Under the pieces are notes generated by a model that saw only the letters and a program-made list of their open reading frames with translations, had not been told where the DNA came from and did no database searches. A stretch of 64,000 bases of DNA. Source: Cavenderia fasciculata. Taxonomy: Eukaryota > Evosea > Eumycetozoa > Acytosteliales > Cavenderiaceae. Positions 36,344-48,349 of this stretch are shown piece by piece. The stretch is from assembly GCF_000203815.1 (NCBI RefSeq), contig NW_004457723.1:1116001-1180000 (forward strand). Direction: 5' to 3'. The position numbers were made by a program, and so were the translations under genes. Each line of letters starts with the position of its first letter. Positions within the stretch are counted from its first letter, which is position 1.

Positions 36344-37814
36344 TTATAGGCTCACAATTGATTGTTGTTGTTGCAATAAAGGTAAGAAAAAGGGGTTATC
36401 TGCGTTAAACAAATCACCAATAGTGCAAATTGCTTTGAAATTTTTGGATAAAGAATGAGAAGGAGAGGTAGAAGGAGAATTAGAAGAAGAAGAAGAAGAG
36501 GAGGGAGAAGAGTAAACTTCATTTTCATCAAGTGTATGTGATGAGTATATACTTTGGAATGGAGAAAATAAATAAATTGATGGTGATGATTGTGATATTG
36601 TTATAGGTGGAGATGATGATGATAGTAATGATCTATTATTATTATTATTATTATTATTAATATTATTATTATTATTATTAATATTATTATTATTAATATT
36701 ATAATTATTTAATTTTGGAGGAATAATAAATGATTTATAAGAAGTTGATTTCTTTTTTGAAAATGAACATTGAATATTGACATTGGAGAGAAAGTTATTG
36801 TTGTTGAAAAAATCCATTGCACTTTGAGATGCCATCTCTCCATTTTCAGAATCCTTGAAATGAATGAATCCGTATCCTTCGTAGACACCAGTCTTTGCGT
36901 CTCTTGGAATGTTGTAATGTTTGATCTTTCCAAATTGCTGACATTTTTGACAAACCATTTGATGGAATCCCTCGGGTATATTACCGCTGTTTACATCAAA
37001 TGTGATATGGATACTAGTTCTCTGGTCGCATGAATCGCTCCACTTTACCTTTAGATTTCTTTCACCAAATTTGAATCCATTGAGTTTGGCAAGTGCCTTT
37101 TCAGCGTCATACGACTTTGTGTATCGAATGAATCCATAGTTGTTGATAAACACACATTCCTTTGTTTCCAATTCACCAAAATGTGAAAACAATGCCATTA
37201 CAACACTTCTCTTCATGTTTGGATCAATATTGGTTACATAAAGTGTTGAAATGGGAACTGCCCAAAATACTTTATAATAATTATTTTCTAAAAATGTTCT
37301 ACATTTAATTGATTCATTTTCTTCCTACAATAAAAAAATAAATATTTATTTAAATAATTAATAAATACAAACAGAGAGATATTAAATAATATATATAATG
37401 TATTTACCTGAAATTCTATAAAAGCCAAACAAAAAGATGGATCAATTGGATTTGATTTAAAATTAATGGAAATTGGATTAAACCCTTTAATACTTTCACC
37501 AAAATGATAATTTGATTCCCATCTTTGAATTGTTTCAACATATATTACTCCTATTTTAATAAAATAATAAAAAAATAAATTAATTAATTAATAAATAAAT
37601 AACTAATATTAATAAATAAATAATATTATTTGTTATACTCTAGAATTGTTGATTCCATACTTTTAAAAGCAGGTTTTTTAAATTTATCAATTTCATTATA
37701 GATTAAATAATGATCTATAAAGTTTTTGTGTTTTGGTGATATTGATAAAGAGGAAGAGGAAGAGGAGGATAGTTGTGGTTGTTTTTTCTTTGGATTTCCA
37801 TGATCGGTTGTCAT
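36344..37814 (-). CDS. RNA-binding protein with tandem RRMs
   Basis: Three exons (37814-37661, 37550-37408, 37324-36344) give 425 residues. At least two RRMs are visible. The first is STLYVTNIDP ... CVFINNYGFIRYTKS (RNP2 and RNP1-like), with KALAKLNGFKFGERNLKVKW closing it. The second is SIHITFDV ... EGYGFIHFKD (RNP1) with an FSKKK end. The stretch before them (RVIYVETIQRW ... FCLAFIEFQ) looks like a further, degenerate RRM. The C-terminal 150 residues are Asn- and Ser-rich. It is expected to bind single-stranded RNA; target and compartment unknown. I chose the ATG at 37814 because the frame upstream has no ATG and encodes an unlikely hydrophobic segment. Confidence 0.82.
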
Positions 37815-38777
37815 TTTTTTTGTGTTTTGGATGTTTTTGTTGTTGGAGATTAAATAAATATTTATGATTGGATAAATATAAAAAGAAAGTAGGATAAAGT
37901 AAAATTGAATGGATGATATCGATCGAGACGTCTTTTTATTTCCACTCTTACTCACTCTTTCATTTGTTATTTTTGTTGCTAACAGTTATTATTGGAGATC
38001 TCCAACCACCATACCATTACCACCACCATAAATGAATGCCAACTAGGAACTAGATCTAGTAGTAGTAGTATACGGCTGCCAGGTAACTATAACGATGGTT
38101 GCCATTGTTGGTTTGACATTGTACCAATGCCAAATATAGTAAACAATCGAATTCCAACAGATGATAAGATGACTATTCCCCACTCTCTCTCTCTGCCAAT
38201 CAAACAACAATCCAATCACTTTTAAAAACAATTATTCGTCAACCCCATTCCAACTTTCATTCATTGAGTGGCGGCATTGAACAACACAAAAAGGGGACAC
38301 GAGAGCAGCGGGTGGGTGATGTGGGGTAGTGGGGCAAACAAACAACACTTTTGTTGGTTATTTTTGGGACACGATAAAGCCTTGATATGATTGATGTTGT
38401 ATGACGCTGTGAGGGCATCTACACCATCCCATATTAATTATACTAAAGTAGATTAAAGTAATTCCTTTTTAGAACCTCATTAATCTACCTCGAGATGGTC
38501 TAAAAATCGTTGATTCGAACCCCCATCAACTTTTACCCTTGCCTTCCTTTTAGAGTTTCCCTTGTCCTTACCCTATTAATAGGTATCTTTATATCTATCC
38601 ATCTTGTTGTTGTTGTCTCTATTAGTGTAGCAATATTATATATCCCGTTCTCTGAGAACGAATGAATCACCCATGGGTATTGATCGATTCTTTTAAAAAA
38701 AATGAATATTAAAAAATTGGTAATCAATGCATGTTGTACATTTAATTAATATTGCCCACAAGTTACTTTCTTAAACC
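37815..38777. other. Divergent intergenic region, RRM gene / TLS1-like gene
   Basis: Nearly 1 kb. It contains an inverted repeat GTAGATTAA ... TTAATCTAC (38449-38489), the near-perfect palindrome CGTTCTC-T-GAGAACG (38646-38660) and ACCCATGGGT (38669-38678), both about 100-130 bp before the downstream start. A T-loop-like GATTCGAACCC at 38512 does not belong to a tRNA. No gene was recognised. Confidence 0.5.
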
Positions 38778-39796
38778 ATGTCTGAAAATAGCAACAAAGA
38801 TAATAATAGTAGTAGTAGTAGTAGTAGTAGGAGTAGTGCTACTGTTGGTGAACATCAAAATGATCAAGATACCGAACCGAAACAAACATCATCATCGTCA
38901 TCTTCATCATCTCTATTCAAAAAAAAGATAAAGAACAAACCTTCACTACGAAAGAAAGATGGTGATGATGAATCGTCATTAACAAACGATACATCATCAA
39001 TCGCATCAGAGAATGGAGATGATCAACAACAAGATCTATCAACCATCATAGAGATCACCAAAGAAAGACAAAAGATGAGAGAAAAAGGCAAAGGTATCAT
39101 TGCAGGTGTATTGGCTGAAGGTCCACACATCAAAGCTCATCTACGTGAACTCGAACATAAATTGGATGATTCTTTTACAATTGCAACTGAAAAGAATGAA
39201 ACTAATGTACATTTGTATGTGTTGTGAAATAATAATACTATTACTAGTATTATTAGTATTATTTAATCAACTACTTACTTTTTTTTTTTGTTGTTTGTAG
39301 AGAAAAGTTTCTTGCAAAAGAGATGGAGAAAAAGAAAATAGAAATTAAACATAAATTAACAGGTGGTTTAATGGGAACTACTGAACATAGAAAAGAAGAA
39401 GATGATGAAAATAAACAAACCAAAGATAATAATGCGAATAATACAACAACAAAAATCAAGACAGATGAAGATAGTTTATATGAAACACCAGAACATTTGG
39501 CAGTTAAAAAGACAAGAAAAAAAGAAGAGGATAAGACAAATTGGTTGGCTGGTATATCTGAAGTCAGTCTACCAACAAGTTACAAGATTAAAAATATTCA
39601 AGAAACTGAAGATGCAAGATCAAAAATTAAAGATTCAAAAAGATCTCATTATCAAAATAATCAAAATAATAATCAACAACAACAAAATAACCATGGACAA
39701 CAACATAGATTTACAAGACAACCAAACGAAAATAGAAATGAAAAAGCAACAGATGATGAAGTTTATGAAAGATTCAAGAAAAGATTTAGAGGTTAA
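38778..39796 (+). CDS. TLS1/C9orf78-family splicing-associated protein
   Basis: Two exons (38778-39214, 39301-39796) give 310 residues. The N-terminus is Ser-rich and acidic, then FKKKIKNKPSLRKK. The conserved core includes IEITKERQKMREKGKGI, ELEHKLDDSFTIATEKNETN and EKFLAKEMEKK. The C-terminus ends TDDEVYERFKKRFRG, the typical end of the C9orf78/Tls1 (hepatocellular carcinoma-associated antigen 59) family. Members associate with spliceosomal Brr2 and influence splice-site choice in the nucleus. The splice donor was chosen as GTATGT at 39215, not the nearer GTACAT, because only that keeps the frame. The gene faces the DEAD-box helicase gene tail to tail, 76 bp apart. Confidence 0.85.
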
Positions 39797-39872
39797 AAAA
39801 TAATAATAAATAAATTATTTAAATCCATATATTATGGAATAATATAAATATATATAAAACAAAATCTTTGGT

Positions 39873-42324
39873 TTATTTTCTAGAGCTTTTCTTTTGTCTT
39901 GAAGAGTTTTGAACCTTTTTATGATAAGTTTTCTTTGGAGCAAATTCTGGTTTCTTGTTTTTGTTTTTTTTCTTTTCTGCATTTTTTGAAAGTGGTTTAG
40001 TGATACCACCTGTAGTAGTAGTCGTCGCTGTAGTAGTAGTTGATTTACTCTTATTTTCCTTTTCTTCTTGTTTCTTCTTTTTAATTTCCAATTTAATTTC
40101 CTTTTCTATTGAATCAAAATCATCCAAATCACCATGGAAACCTCTATTCTTTCTCTTGTTATTTTTCTTCATTTCCAAATAATCTCTATTTACTGTTTCT
40201 CTATCTTCTTGTTTAAGTTGTTCTTCATCCTTTACAATTTTTGGTGCTGATTTTCTAACTGGAGTTTTTGTCGTTTCCTCCTCTTCCTCTGATGAATCAT
40301 CCTCACTATCTTCTTCCTCTTCTTCGTCTTCGTCTTCTTCTTGTTTAACTTCTTGATCTTGATCAGCTCTCATTAAAGCCTCAACTTCATCTTCTGATTC
40401 ATCGCTGTCATCTTCATTCTCCTCCTCTTTAACTTGCTTTTTTCCTGTAAGATCCTCCATTTTCAAACCACTAATACTTAATATTTTCTTTACCTTTGCT
40501 TCTTTTTTCTTTTCTCTCTTTTCTTGTCTAGAAATTATAAATAAAATAAAACAAAAATATTAATAAATATATTTTTCTTTTTTCTTTTTTCTTTTTCTTT
40601 TTTTTTTGTATTACTTTTTCTTTGATTCTTTTAATTGTATTAATCTTTTAGCTTCTCTCTTTTTATCAACATATGGAACTTTTTCAATATCCTCTCTGGA
40701 TACACCACTTGCCCATGTGTCGGGGTTAAAGAATCTGAGTTCTGGCATCTTTGGCATTCTCAAGAGACCGTATCCATGAGCGAGTGAACCAAAATCCAAT
40801 TTTCTAGTGACAAAGATGTAGCTGCAAGTGTGTTCTTTGTAGGCACGAGCATACGATACAAAGGCAACGATACTACGCTCCATGATCTGACGATTAGAGA
40901 GAATAACACGACGCATCTCTTTGGTGTAGTGTTCCAATGCGAGGGTGTCTGGCTTGGGTGTCTCGACCATCGACACCTTTCTGAGACGCATAAACTCGAG
41001 GTAATCGTCTTCGGCCTTGGAGAGATAGAGCATGGCGTTACCGGTACGACCCATTCTGGCAGTACGACCAATACGATGAATAAATGTCTTGGGATCTTGT
41101 GGAGCGTCGTATTGGATGACCCAATCAACCGATGGGAAATCAATACCTCTACTGACGAGATCAGTGACAAAGATGACACCACTATCCTTGGCCGAGAACT
41201 TGTCAAATACAAATTTACGACGTTCATGGGGTACCTTTCCATGCAACGAGAAAATGTCTTTAACACGGTCCTTGAATTGTGACATCTTGGTCATCAAAGA
41301 TGAAAAGTAATCAACATCGGCACACGTTAAAAAGTAGACAATGATCTTACTATTGTTCATATTCTTGTCCATGAAATCGGCCAACACTCCAAACTTTTCA
41401 CTTGGTTCCAACATGGTGTATCGGTTCTCAAGTGTCGATGGGATAGCCGATACTTGATTCGTTCCCTTTTGTTGTACTGCTACACTAACTTTTACAGGAT
41501 TACGCATCCCCATTCTTGCCAATTCTTTTAATTCTGTTGTTTGTGTTGCACTAAATAATCCCTATAATAAATTCAACAAACAAATAAAAGTAAGTATGTA
41601 TATTTATGTGTATTTATATATATATTTGTGTTTAACATACAGTTCTTCTTTGTTTTGGTAATCTATCTAAAACAGCATTCAAAGCAGTATCAAACCCCAT
41701 ATCTAAAAGTCTGTCGGCTTCATCAAGGATTAACATTTCAAATTCCTTTAGTTTCATGTTACGTTCAACACGACTCAATACATCTTCCAATCTACCAGGT
41801 GTTGCAACTATAACATTGCCACCATCTTTGTTGAATTTCTGAACATCTTCGTATACTTCAGTACCACCAATTAATAACAATCGTTTAATATGATCTAATC
41901 CATGAACAAATTGTTCTAAAATACCAAATATTTGTACTGCTAATTCTCTAATATATAAAAATATAACAACAATAATGTAAGTAAATTTATCTCTATCTAT
42001 CTATCGATCTATCTACATGTATAGATATATATTTATATCATACCTAGTTGGAGTAACAATAACAGCCAATACTTGATGTTTTGTCAATTCTTCTGGTTGT
42101 TTCTTTAATAGGATTTCAATGATTGGGATGATGAATGACAATGTTTTACCTGAACCTGTACATGCTTCTACCAATACATCTTTGTTTGAAAGGAATAATG
42201 GGATGGTGGCCGATTGAACGGGAGTCATTGTATCAAACCCCAACTTTTTAATGATACCAAGTACATGATCTGATATAGTTGGTCTAACTGTACTCCACTT
42301 TGCTCCTCCTCCTGTTAAATTCAT
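39873..42324 (-). CDS. ddx55: ATP-dependent RNA helicase DDX55/Spb4
   Basis: Four exons (42324-42044, 41947-41641, 41561-40615, 40527-39873) give 729 residues. DEAD-box motifs in order: the Q motif region GFDTMTPVQSATIP, motif I ACTGSGKT, TPTR-EL (split by an intron), ATPGR, motif II DEAD (LILDEADRLLDMGF), motif III SAT, SRGIDFP and motif VI HRIGRTARMGR. The sequence around MTPVQSATIPLFLSNKDV and the C-terminal block from SYARAYKEH to LRFFNPDTWASGV identify the Spb4/DDX55 subfamily, which works in the nucleolus on 60S subunit precursors and 27S pre-rRNA processing. The C-terminal tail is highly acidic then basic, as in yeast Spb4. The start at 42324 (MNLTGGGAKW) precedes the catalytic core by few residues. 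Confidence 0.95.
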
Positions 42325-42499
42325 TCTCTCTCTTTCTCTATTTAACTCTTTTAAAAAAGTAAATACAATCAACACAAAAACACAACAACAAGAGTCTTGT
42401 AAACTTTATAAATTGTTTTCGTTCGTTTTTTTATTTTATTTTTTTTAAATCATTTGTAAGTGTTCTGCTTTGGAAGGAGGTGAATCGATTAATCATTCA

Positions 42500-44134
42500 T
42501 TAATTTTTTATATTACTTTTGTTATTATTGCTATTATTATTATTATTAGTACTAGTATTAAAAGGATGATGAATAGTTGTAGTATATGGTGGTGGTGAGT
42601 TGTTGGGACGGAGATAATTAAAATCTATATAGGGTAGTTGTGATATCACAGGTGGTGGAGGTGGTGTCGTAGTTCGGTTGGTATTATTATTATTACTATT
42701 ATTGTTATTGTTATTTATATATATTGATTCTTCAGGTGGTGTATGATATCTAGGTGATGACTGTGTATAATGTTGGTACGTTTGTAATTGTGGTAATTGT
42801 GGATGTGATGTTTGATATTGTTGATGTTGATGTTGTTGTAGAGTTTGTTGATCGACAGATTGTTCACTCTGAAACTCTAATGAACCATCAACTGGTTGTT
42901 GTTGTTGTTGTTGTTGTTGATATTGAACATGTTGAAAACTACTTAATAGTAAATCAACAGTTTCTTTATCTTTTCTATTCCTCTTCATAAATTGAAGACC
43001 ACAAGCATTGCAAAGATCTATTCCATTCTCTCCTTTTCTCCATTCCGGTGTATCTGTTCTTTTACAACGTGCACAATGGTTTGGTTTCGATTGAGGAGGA
43101 CGACCTCTTCCTCTCTTGGCTCTCATACTAGTACTCATACTCGTACTGTTATCTGGTGCCATGTTGGTGGTGGCGGTGGTGGAGTTGGTCGTACTGGTGC
43201 CATCTGTTAAATGACCCGGCTCTGGAGGGACTTCCTTTACGATATCTGGAGGTTTGGCTGGGGTATCATCCAATTCAAATGGATTTGTTGTTGTTGGACT
43301 GTTGGCCAATCCATATGTAGTAGATCCTCCAAGAATAGCTTGTCTGGGTGAGTCAAATGGCGAATGATGATGATGATCCCTCGGACTAGGAGGTAACTTT
43401 GGTGGAGAATGTAAAAATGGAAGTGGTTGTAATGAAGAATGATGTAATTGTGTATGTAATGGTGGTAGTTTAAAAGATGTCAGAGTCGACAGAGTGGAAG
43501 AGGATAATGTTGGTTGTCCATAAAACTGGTTATTATTATTATTTTGATTACTATTATTATTAATATTATTTGGATTATTTACAGGTGATAAAATAGGAGA
43601 GTTTGTTGGTTTTTTTCGAGACGATGATTCAATATGTTGTTTGGAACTCCTTTGCTTTTTTTGATTGGTGGTTGTTGTACCAGTAGTTTGTGTGGGCTCA
43701 TTGACTGGTTGGCCATTCAATTCACTGCCATATTCTTCAAGTACAGATAGCATGCCTTTGAAAATGGGTGTCAGATTTTCAACTAGCATTCTATAATCGG
43801 CAAGGGTATACCTTTTTTGCGAGTGGGTAATGTCCTTTCGTATTGTTTCAATAGATTGGTTGATCCTAAAAGTCTCGACATGAAGTTGTGATAAAACCCC
43901 TAAACAACGTGACTCTCCCTCACGTTGATCCTTTGTCGTTGAGATATTCCTAATCTCAATGTTCATTCTTGTATCCTCTTCTTCTTCTTCTTCATCATCA
44001 TTTTTGTTATAACAACTGGTATCTCGAACCGGAACTTCATCTTTTATACTATTATTTTTACTACTATTTTCGTCATTATTATTATTATTATTATTCTGAT
44101 TATTAATATTATTATGATTATTATTTGAAATCAT
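42500..44134 (-). CDS. GATA zinc-finger transcription factor 4
   Basis: A single exon of 544 residues. An Asn-rich head and acidic run are followed by a helical segment at about 78-142 (LGVLSQLHVETFRINQSIE ... MLSVLEEYGSELNGQ) resembling that of GATA 3 in position and pattern. After Pro/Ser/His tracts come the AT-hook-like GRGRPP and the finger at 354-378 (C354, C357, C375, C378; core DTPEWRKGENGIDLCNACG). The tail is Gln-, Asn- and Pro-rich. The finger is closest to that of GATA 3 (both TPEWRKGENG-x-DLCNACGLQ). It starts 175 bp downstream of the DDX55 start on the same strand and has no introns, like GATA 2 and 3. Confidence 0.92.
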   Translation of the reverse strand: MISNNNHNNINNQNNNNNNNDENSSKNNSIKDEVPVRDTSCYNKNDDEEEEEEDTRMNIEIRNISTTKDQREGESRCLGVLSQLHVETFRINQSIETIRKDITHSQKRYTLADYRMLVENLTPIFKGMLSVLEEYGSELNGQPVNEPTQTTGTTTTNQKKQRSSKQHIESSSRKKPTNSPILSPVNNPNNINNNSNQNNNNNQFYGQPTLSSSTLSTLTSFKLPPLHTQLHHSSLQPLPFLHSPPKLPPSPRDHHHHSPFDSPRQAILGGSTTYGLANSPTTTNPFELDDTPAKPPDIVKEVPPEPGHLTDGTSTTNSTTATTNMAPDNSTSMSTSMRAKRGRGRPPQSKPNHCARCKRTDTPEWRKGENGIDLCNACGLQFMKRNRKDKETVDLLLSSFQHVQYQQQQQQQQPVDGSLEFQSEQSVDQQTLQQHQHQQYQTSHPQLPQLQTYQHYTQSSPRYHTPPEESIYINNNNNNSNNNNTNRTTTPPPPPVISQLPYIDFNYLRPNNSPPPYTTTIHHPFNTSTNNNNNSNNNKSNIKN

Positions 44135-45086
44135 TTGAGATTGATAATAGATACATTAAGAGGAGGGGGAGAGAGGAGAGAGAGGAGAATGAGTTTTCGA
44201 TTATTATCTGATGATTATCTCTATGTGCATCCCAACAACAACAACACAAGCCTTACCTATAATGAAATGAACAAGTTGGGTCAAGTGAAGAGTAACCCCA
44301 ACTAGCAGTAAGGGGGGGGGGGCTGCCAATTGACAATGAAAAAAAATGATTGGCTTATCTTGTTATGTGTGATTTAAAAGTCGAAAAGATCTAAACTATA
44401 GGGCCACACCCCTCCCTTGAACAAGTTGAAACTTTTTTTTTTTTGTTCATAGTCAAACCATACCTCGAGGCTTTGAATCAAACCGGAGGGCGGTTCAGCT
44501 GAACCACGATAAAAAAGAAAAAAAGGTCGCAACCAGTTTGATCGTTTTGGACTGATGCCCACCATTCCCTGAGTCATGCGCATACGCACCCACAAACAGT
44601 TTTTGGCTATTGCTCAAACCTGCTCTGTTTCATTTTGGACAAAAAAATATCGATTGATCAGGGTGGTACACTGTGTGGCCCATAGCCATAACCGCTGGTC
44701 GCACACTGCTTGCTATGATCTTACTGTATATTTAGCGGTATCTAAGTTTTAGTTCTAAACCATTAAATAGACGGGTGGGTGGAGGTTAGGTTTGGTTTGG
44801 TTGATTTACATGATGTCATTTATTTCGGTTTTAGTTTTGTTTTGTTAGAACAAACAAAAAAGGGTATAATATATATAAAATAAATATATAGTGTAGTTAA
44901 TGTAGCAGAGGATAATAATAATAATAATTATAACAAAATAAATAAATTAATTTTAAATACAATAGTAGTAGAGTTGGTTGGTTGGTTGGTTGGTTGTACT
45001 CTAGTTGGAACCAACCAACTACCTACTATAATCATTGATCAATCAATAATATCTATCTATTATTGTTGATGTTTTTCTTTTTTGTT
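44135..45086. other. Intergenic, GATA 4 / beta-rich membrane protein 2
   Basis: About 950 bp upstream of GATA 4. It includes a run of ten G (44311-44320), a perfect 14-bp palindrome GGTTCAGCTGAACC (44492-44505) and GC-richer DNA at 44440-44700. The open frame at 44374-44595 has no family resemblance. No RNA gene was recognised. Confidence 0.5.
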
Positions 45087-48000
45087 TTAAACTTTTGATT
45101 CGGCAACTTGTTGTGATCCAAATCGTAGCTTGTAATTTTCTTTTGCAATTTGAGAACGACGCTTCTTTAGGTAATAACCAGTACCTCCAACACATCCAAC
45201 AAATACAGCACAGCCAACAGCAATACCGGCTATGGCACCACCAGACAGTTTTTTTTCATTTAGATTACACTGGTCAAAGGATATATAGACACGATCCTCT
45301 TTGGCCACAGGTACAACATTGCATTCGGCAGGTGGTGCAAACTCTTCTGCTCCATGATTGTTGCCGTCATAGATTAGAATATTGGTATGATTGTGATCAA
45401 TGCTAAAAATAGCATAGCTTGGATCTGTCGTATTAAATGTCATCACTGTAAATGTACCATTTTCATTAAACATCTCTCTATTGATCTTTATCAATAAATG
45501 ACTTGCTGGAATTGATACAACTGATGTAAAATTAACTACAAACAATAGTTGTATAAGTATTTGATTTGATTTGTTATTATTTTTACAAGTTTTGATACAT
45601 ACAATGAGTAAAATTAAATTTGGAATCAATAACAATGATTAAAGTTGAATCATTTTCAAGTTGAACAGTCTTTTCAAATACAAGTCTGGATGTAGTGTTG
45701 GCACCGAGTGTTGAATTGGAACCAATGTAAAGGTCAGACTTTATAGTTCCATCGCCTCCAATCGATCCTGCAAATAGGTTGAGACGTGGTTCAGACTTTA
45801 TACTACAATTAAAATTCAATCTAATGGCACTGTCATTGTTACCTGCTTGTCTAATCTGTCCTTCAAAATCTGTTTCAAATTCTAAATATCCATTATTATG
45901 AATATATAACTAAAAGAGTAAAAGAATAATTTAATTAAAGTAAGTAATTGAATTGAATTGATTGATTGATTGATTTGTTAATTTCTATATCTATTCCTTA
46001 CATTTTTAGGATAATTTCCTTGATTAACTGCAAGTGAACCTTCATTTACTATTCTACTTGTAGTAATATTGACTACATCTTTAATGACGATGTTTGTGTT
46101 GGCAAGTTGAAGAGAGCTGTTAAAGGGGATGTGAATGGTAGAGTTGAACATCTCCAACTTGACAGAATCAGTGTAGAGAGCTGGTTCAGTACCAACTTGT
46201 AAAGTAGACACTGACAATGACAATGTTACATTATTGATCAATTCACCATTCAATGCATTACTATCAACCAATTTAGATTGAATCACTTTAATTACTCCTC
46301 CCTAAAAAAATAATTTAACAATTTAATTCATAATGAGTCACGAGTATTATTGTTGGTTTATACATACATTAGAAGAGAAACGACTATTCATTTCTAAAAA
46401 GGAAGAAGTGAGGGTGATATCATTGAATTCAAGTGAGCCAATGACGTTTACACTGTTGGTTAACACCAATGTATCAAATGACAGTGCACCCTCAGAAGTG
46501 AATGAACCACCATCTACCGACAATACAGAATCTGATGTAATACTACTCTTATCATTGATCGTAATCGTTGAGTTTAAAAATGACAATGGTGACTATTTAA
46601 AAGGGTGGTGTGATGGGTGAGAGAGAGAGAGAAAGGAAGAGAAGTGTGATTGTGTTAGTGTTGATGTTCAAAAGAATTTACTTTTTTTTTTTTTCCTTTC
46701 TTGTGGAAGGAGGGGGGGGTTTGTGATGATATTAATATTAATTTGGTTAAATTGATTCTATCCTATTTAGGATATCTTCAAATTGGTTAACCAATTTAAA
46801 ATCAATTTAACACCAAGATATGAAACAAATGAAAAAAAGGGAGGGAATATTATGATACATACTTTTTGGATATTAATTGAAGATAGAACCAAAGAAAAGA
46901 CTGAATTAACAAATGTCATATTTGATGATGATAGTTTAATTTCAACATTATCAAACGGTAATTTACTATCCTTTATATTGATATTCGATGAGTTCTAAAA
47001 ATAATTAAAATAAATAAAAATGATCAAAAATTAATATAAAATACTATTAAAATGGATGGTTGATCAAAAAAATGATTTCTTCTTCTTACACTTGATAAAG
47101 ATGCACGACTAAATATAAAAGTACTATTTTGAATATTAAATATTGAATTTGGAAGGATATTAAATAATCCTATGTATGCAGTTGATAATTCTGAAAATGA
47201 TGTTACTGATATTCCATTAATTGGTATAAAGGGGAATGTACCATTCTCTAAATCATCTGGATACTCTTGTTGGAAACAACTAACTGTATTGATAATATTT
47301 AATTTTGATTGCTAATTGAAAAAAAAAAAAGAATAATAACTATTAGTTTTTTTTTGAAAAAAAAGGATAAAATAGGTAGATATTATATATCAAAATTATA
47401 ATTACATACACTTAAAGTAAGATTATTAAATTGAATTCTTTGAGAATCTAAAAATGTTAGATTTGAATTGATGGCATTTAAAGTACCAGGATAATATTCT
47501 GAGTTTGAAACTTGGAATGAATTTGCTGTATCTACAGTGATATTGATTGGTAGATTTAGTTTTGAATTGGTGATTTTATAATTTGACTGTTTTCCAACTG
47601 TAAATATTCTATTGACCCCTGATCTAAACTTGATAGTTGAATTATCAACTACAAAAGATGCTCCAGTATTTATAATAAATGGTCCTGCAATTCCTACTGA
47701 ATCATCTAAAAATTATTTAATAATATATATATATATATATAGAATAGTTGTAGCGGAGAGGGAGGGAAATAGTTAGTTAGTTATTTATCTTGTTGTATTT
47801 TTATTTCTTTTTCTTTTTCTTTTTTTTTTTAATTTAATTAATCTTACCAAATTGAGTTAAACATGTTGGAGTTGAAATATTATAATATGAAGATAATTGA
47901 AATAATGAATTGATTATTCTAAATTCACCTGTAAAAGATCTGGAAAATCCAATGTCTGATGAGGTGAGGGCATAGTTGTTTTGGATTTTCATCGTTGATG

Positions 48001-48349
48001 GGTAGTAGACCAAGGCACTCGATGCTTGTAATCCCTCTGAATTGATTAAGAAGGTGGAGTTGACGGAGCCATCGAGATTCCCAATCTCGAGAAATGGTGT
48101 GATTGCCAGGGTACCGTTGGTTTCAACAGTGACACCTGTTTTCTTGATCTTTGCTGTACCCCATAACACATTACAGGTCCAACTGGAGATATCAGAGAAC
48201 CGTGATGTGGCACCACCTTGGTAAAAGCAATCTTCCGACAAAACTCTGTTCTCGAATATAAAAGATGAAAATAATATAATATAAAGTAGTACTATTGACA
48301 ATAATGTAGTTGAACTACTACTACGACTATTACTTGATTTACTATTCAT
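45087..48349 (-). CDS. Type I membrane protein with repetitive beta-rich ectodomain, paralogue 2
   Basis: Eight exons (48349-47848, 47705-47410, 47311-47090, 46994-46863, 46592-46368, 46301-46002, 45909-45603, 45535-45087) give 810 residues. A signal anchor-like leader (TTLLSIVLLYIILFSSFIF) precedes CFYQGGATSRFSDISSWTC, the counterpart of the WNGGSGSYSDQTKW module of paralogue 1. Many short repeats with NST/NSS sequons and alternating hydrophobics follow, suggesting a beta-helix. Near 759-784 is one transmembrane helix, GGAIAGIAVGCAVFVGC, almost the same as in paralogue 1. A 27-residue tail is basic, then ends FGSQQVAESKV. It is expected to be a glycosylated surface protein of unknown ligand. 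It is transcribed away from TIG gene 1 across a shared 1.26-kb region. Confidence 0.85.

Noticed and set aside
36258-36458. 66-codon frame with a good ATG context antisense to the end of the RRM gene
   Set aside because: It overlaps coding sequence of the RRM gene, shows no domain, and poly-Cys/Lys stretches reflect the opposite strand.
38508-38530. GATTCGAACCC resembling a tRNA T-loop
   Set aside because: The flanking bases do not form a T-stem on either strand and no D-arm, anticodon arm or acceptor stem can be drawn around it.
44374-44595. 73-codon minus-strand frame upstream of GATA 4
   Set aside because: No recognisable domain or supporting signals; the mixed composition probably reflects regulatory DNA.
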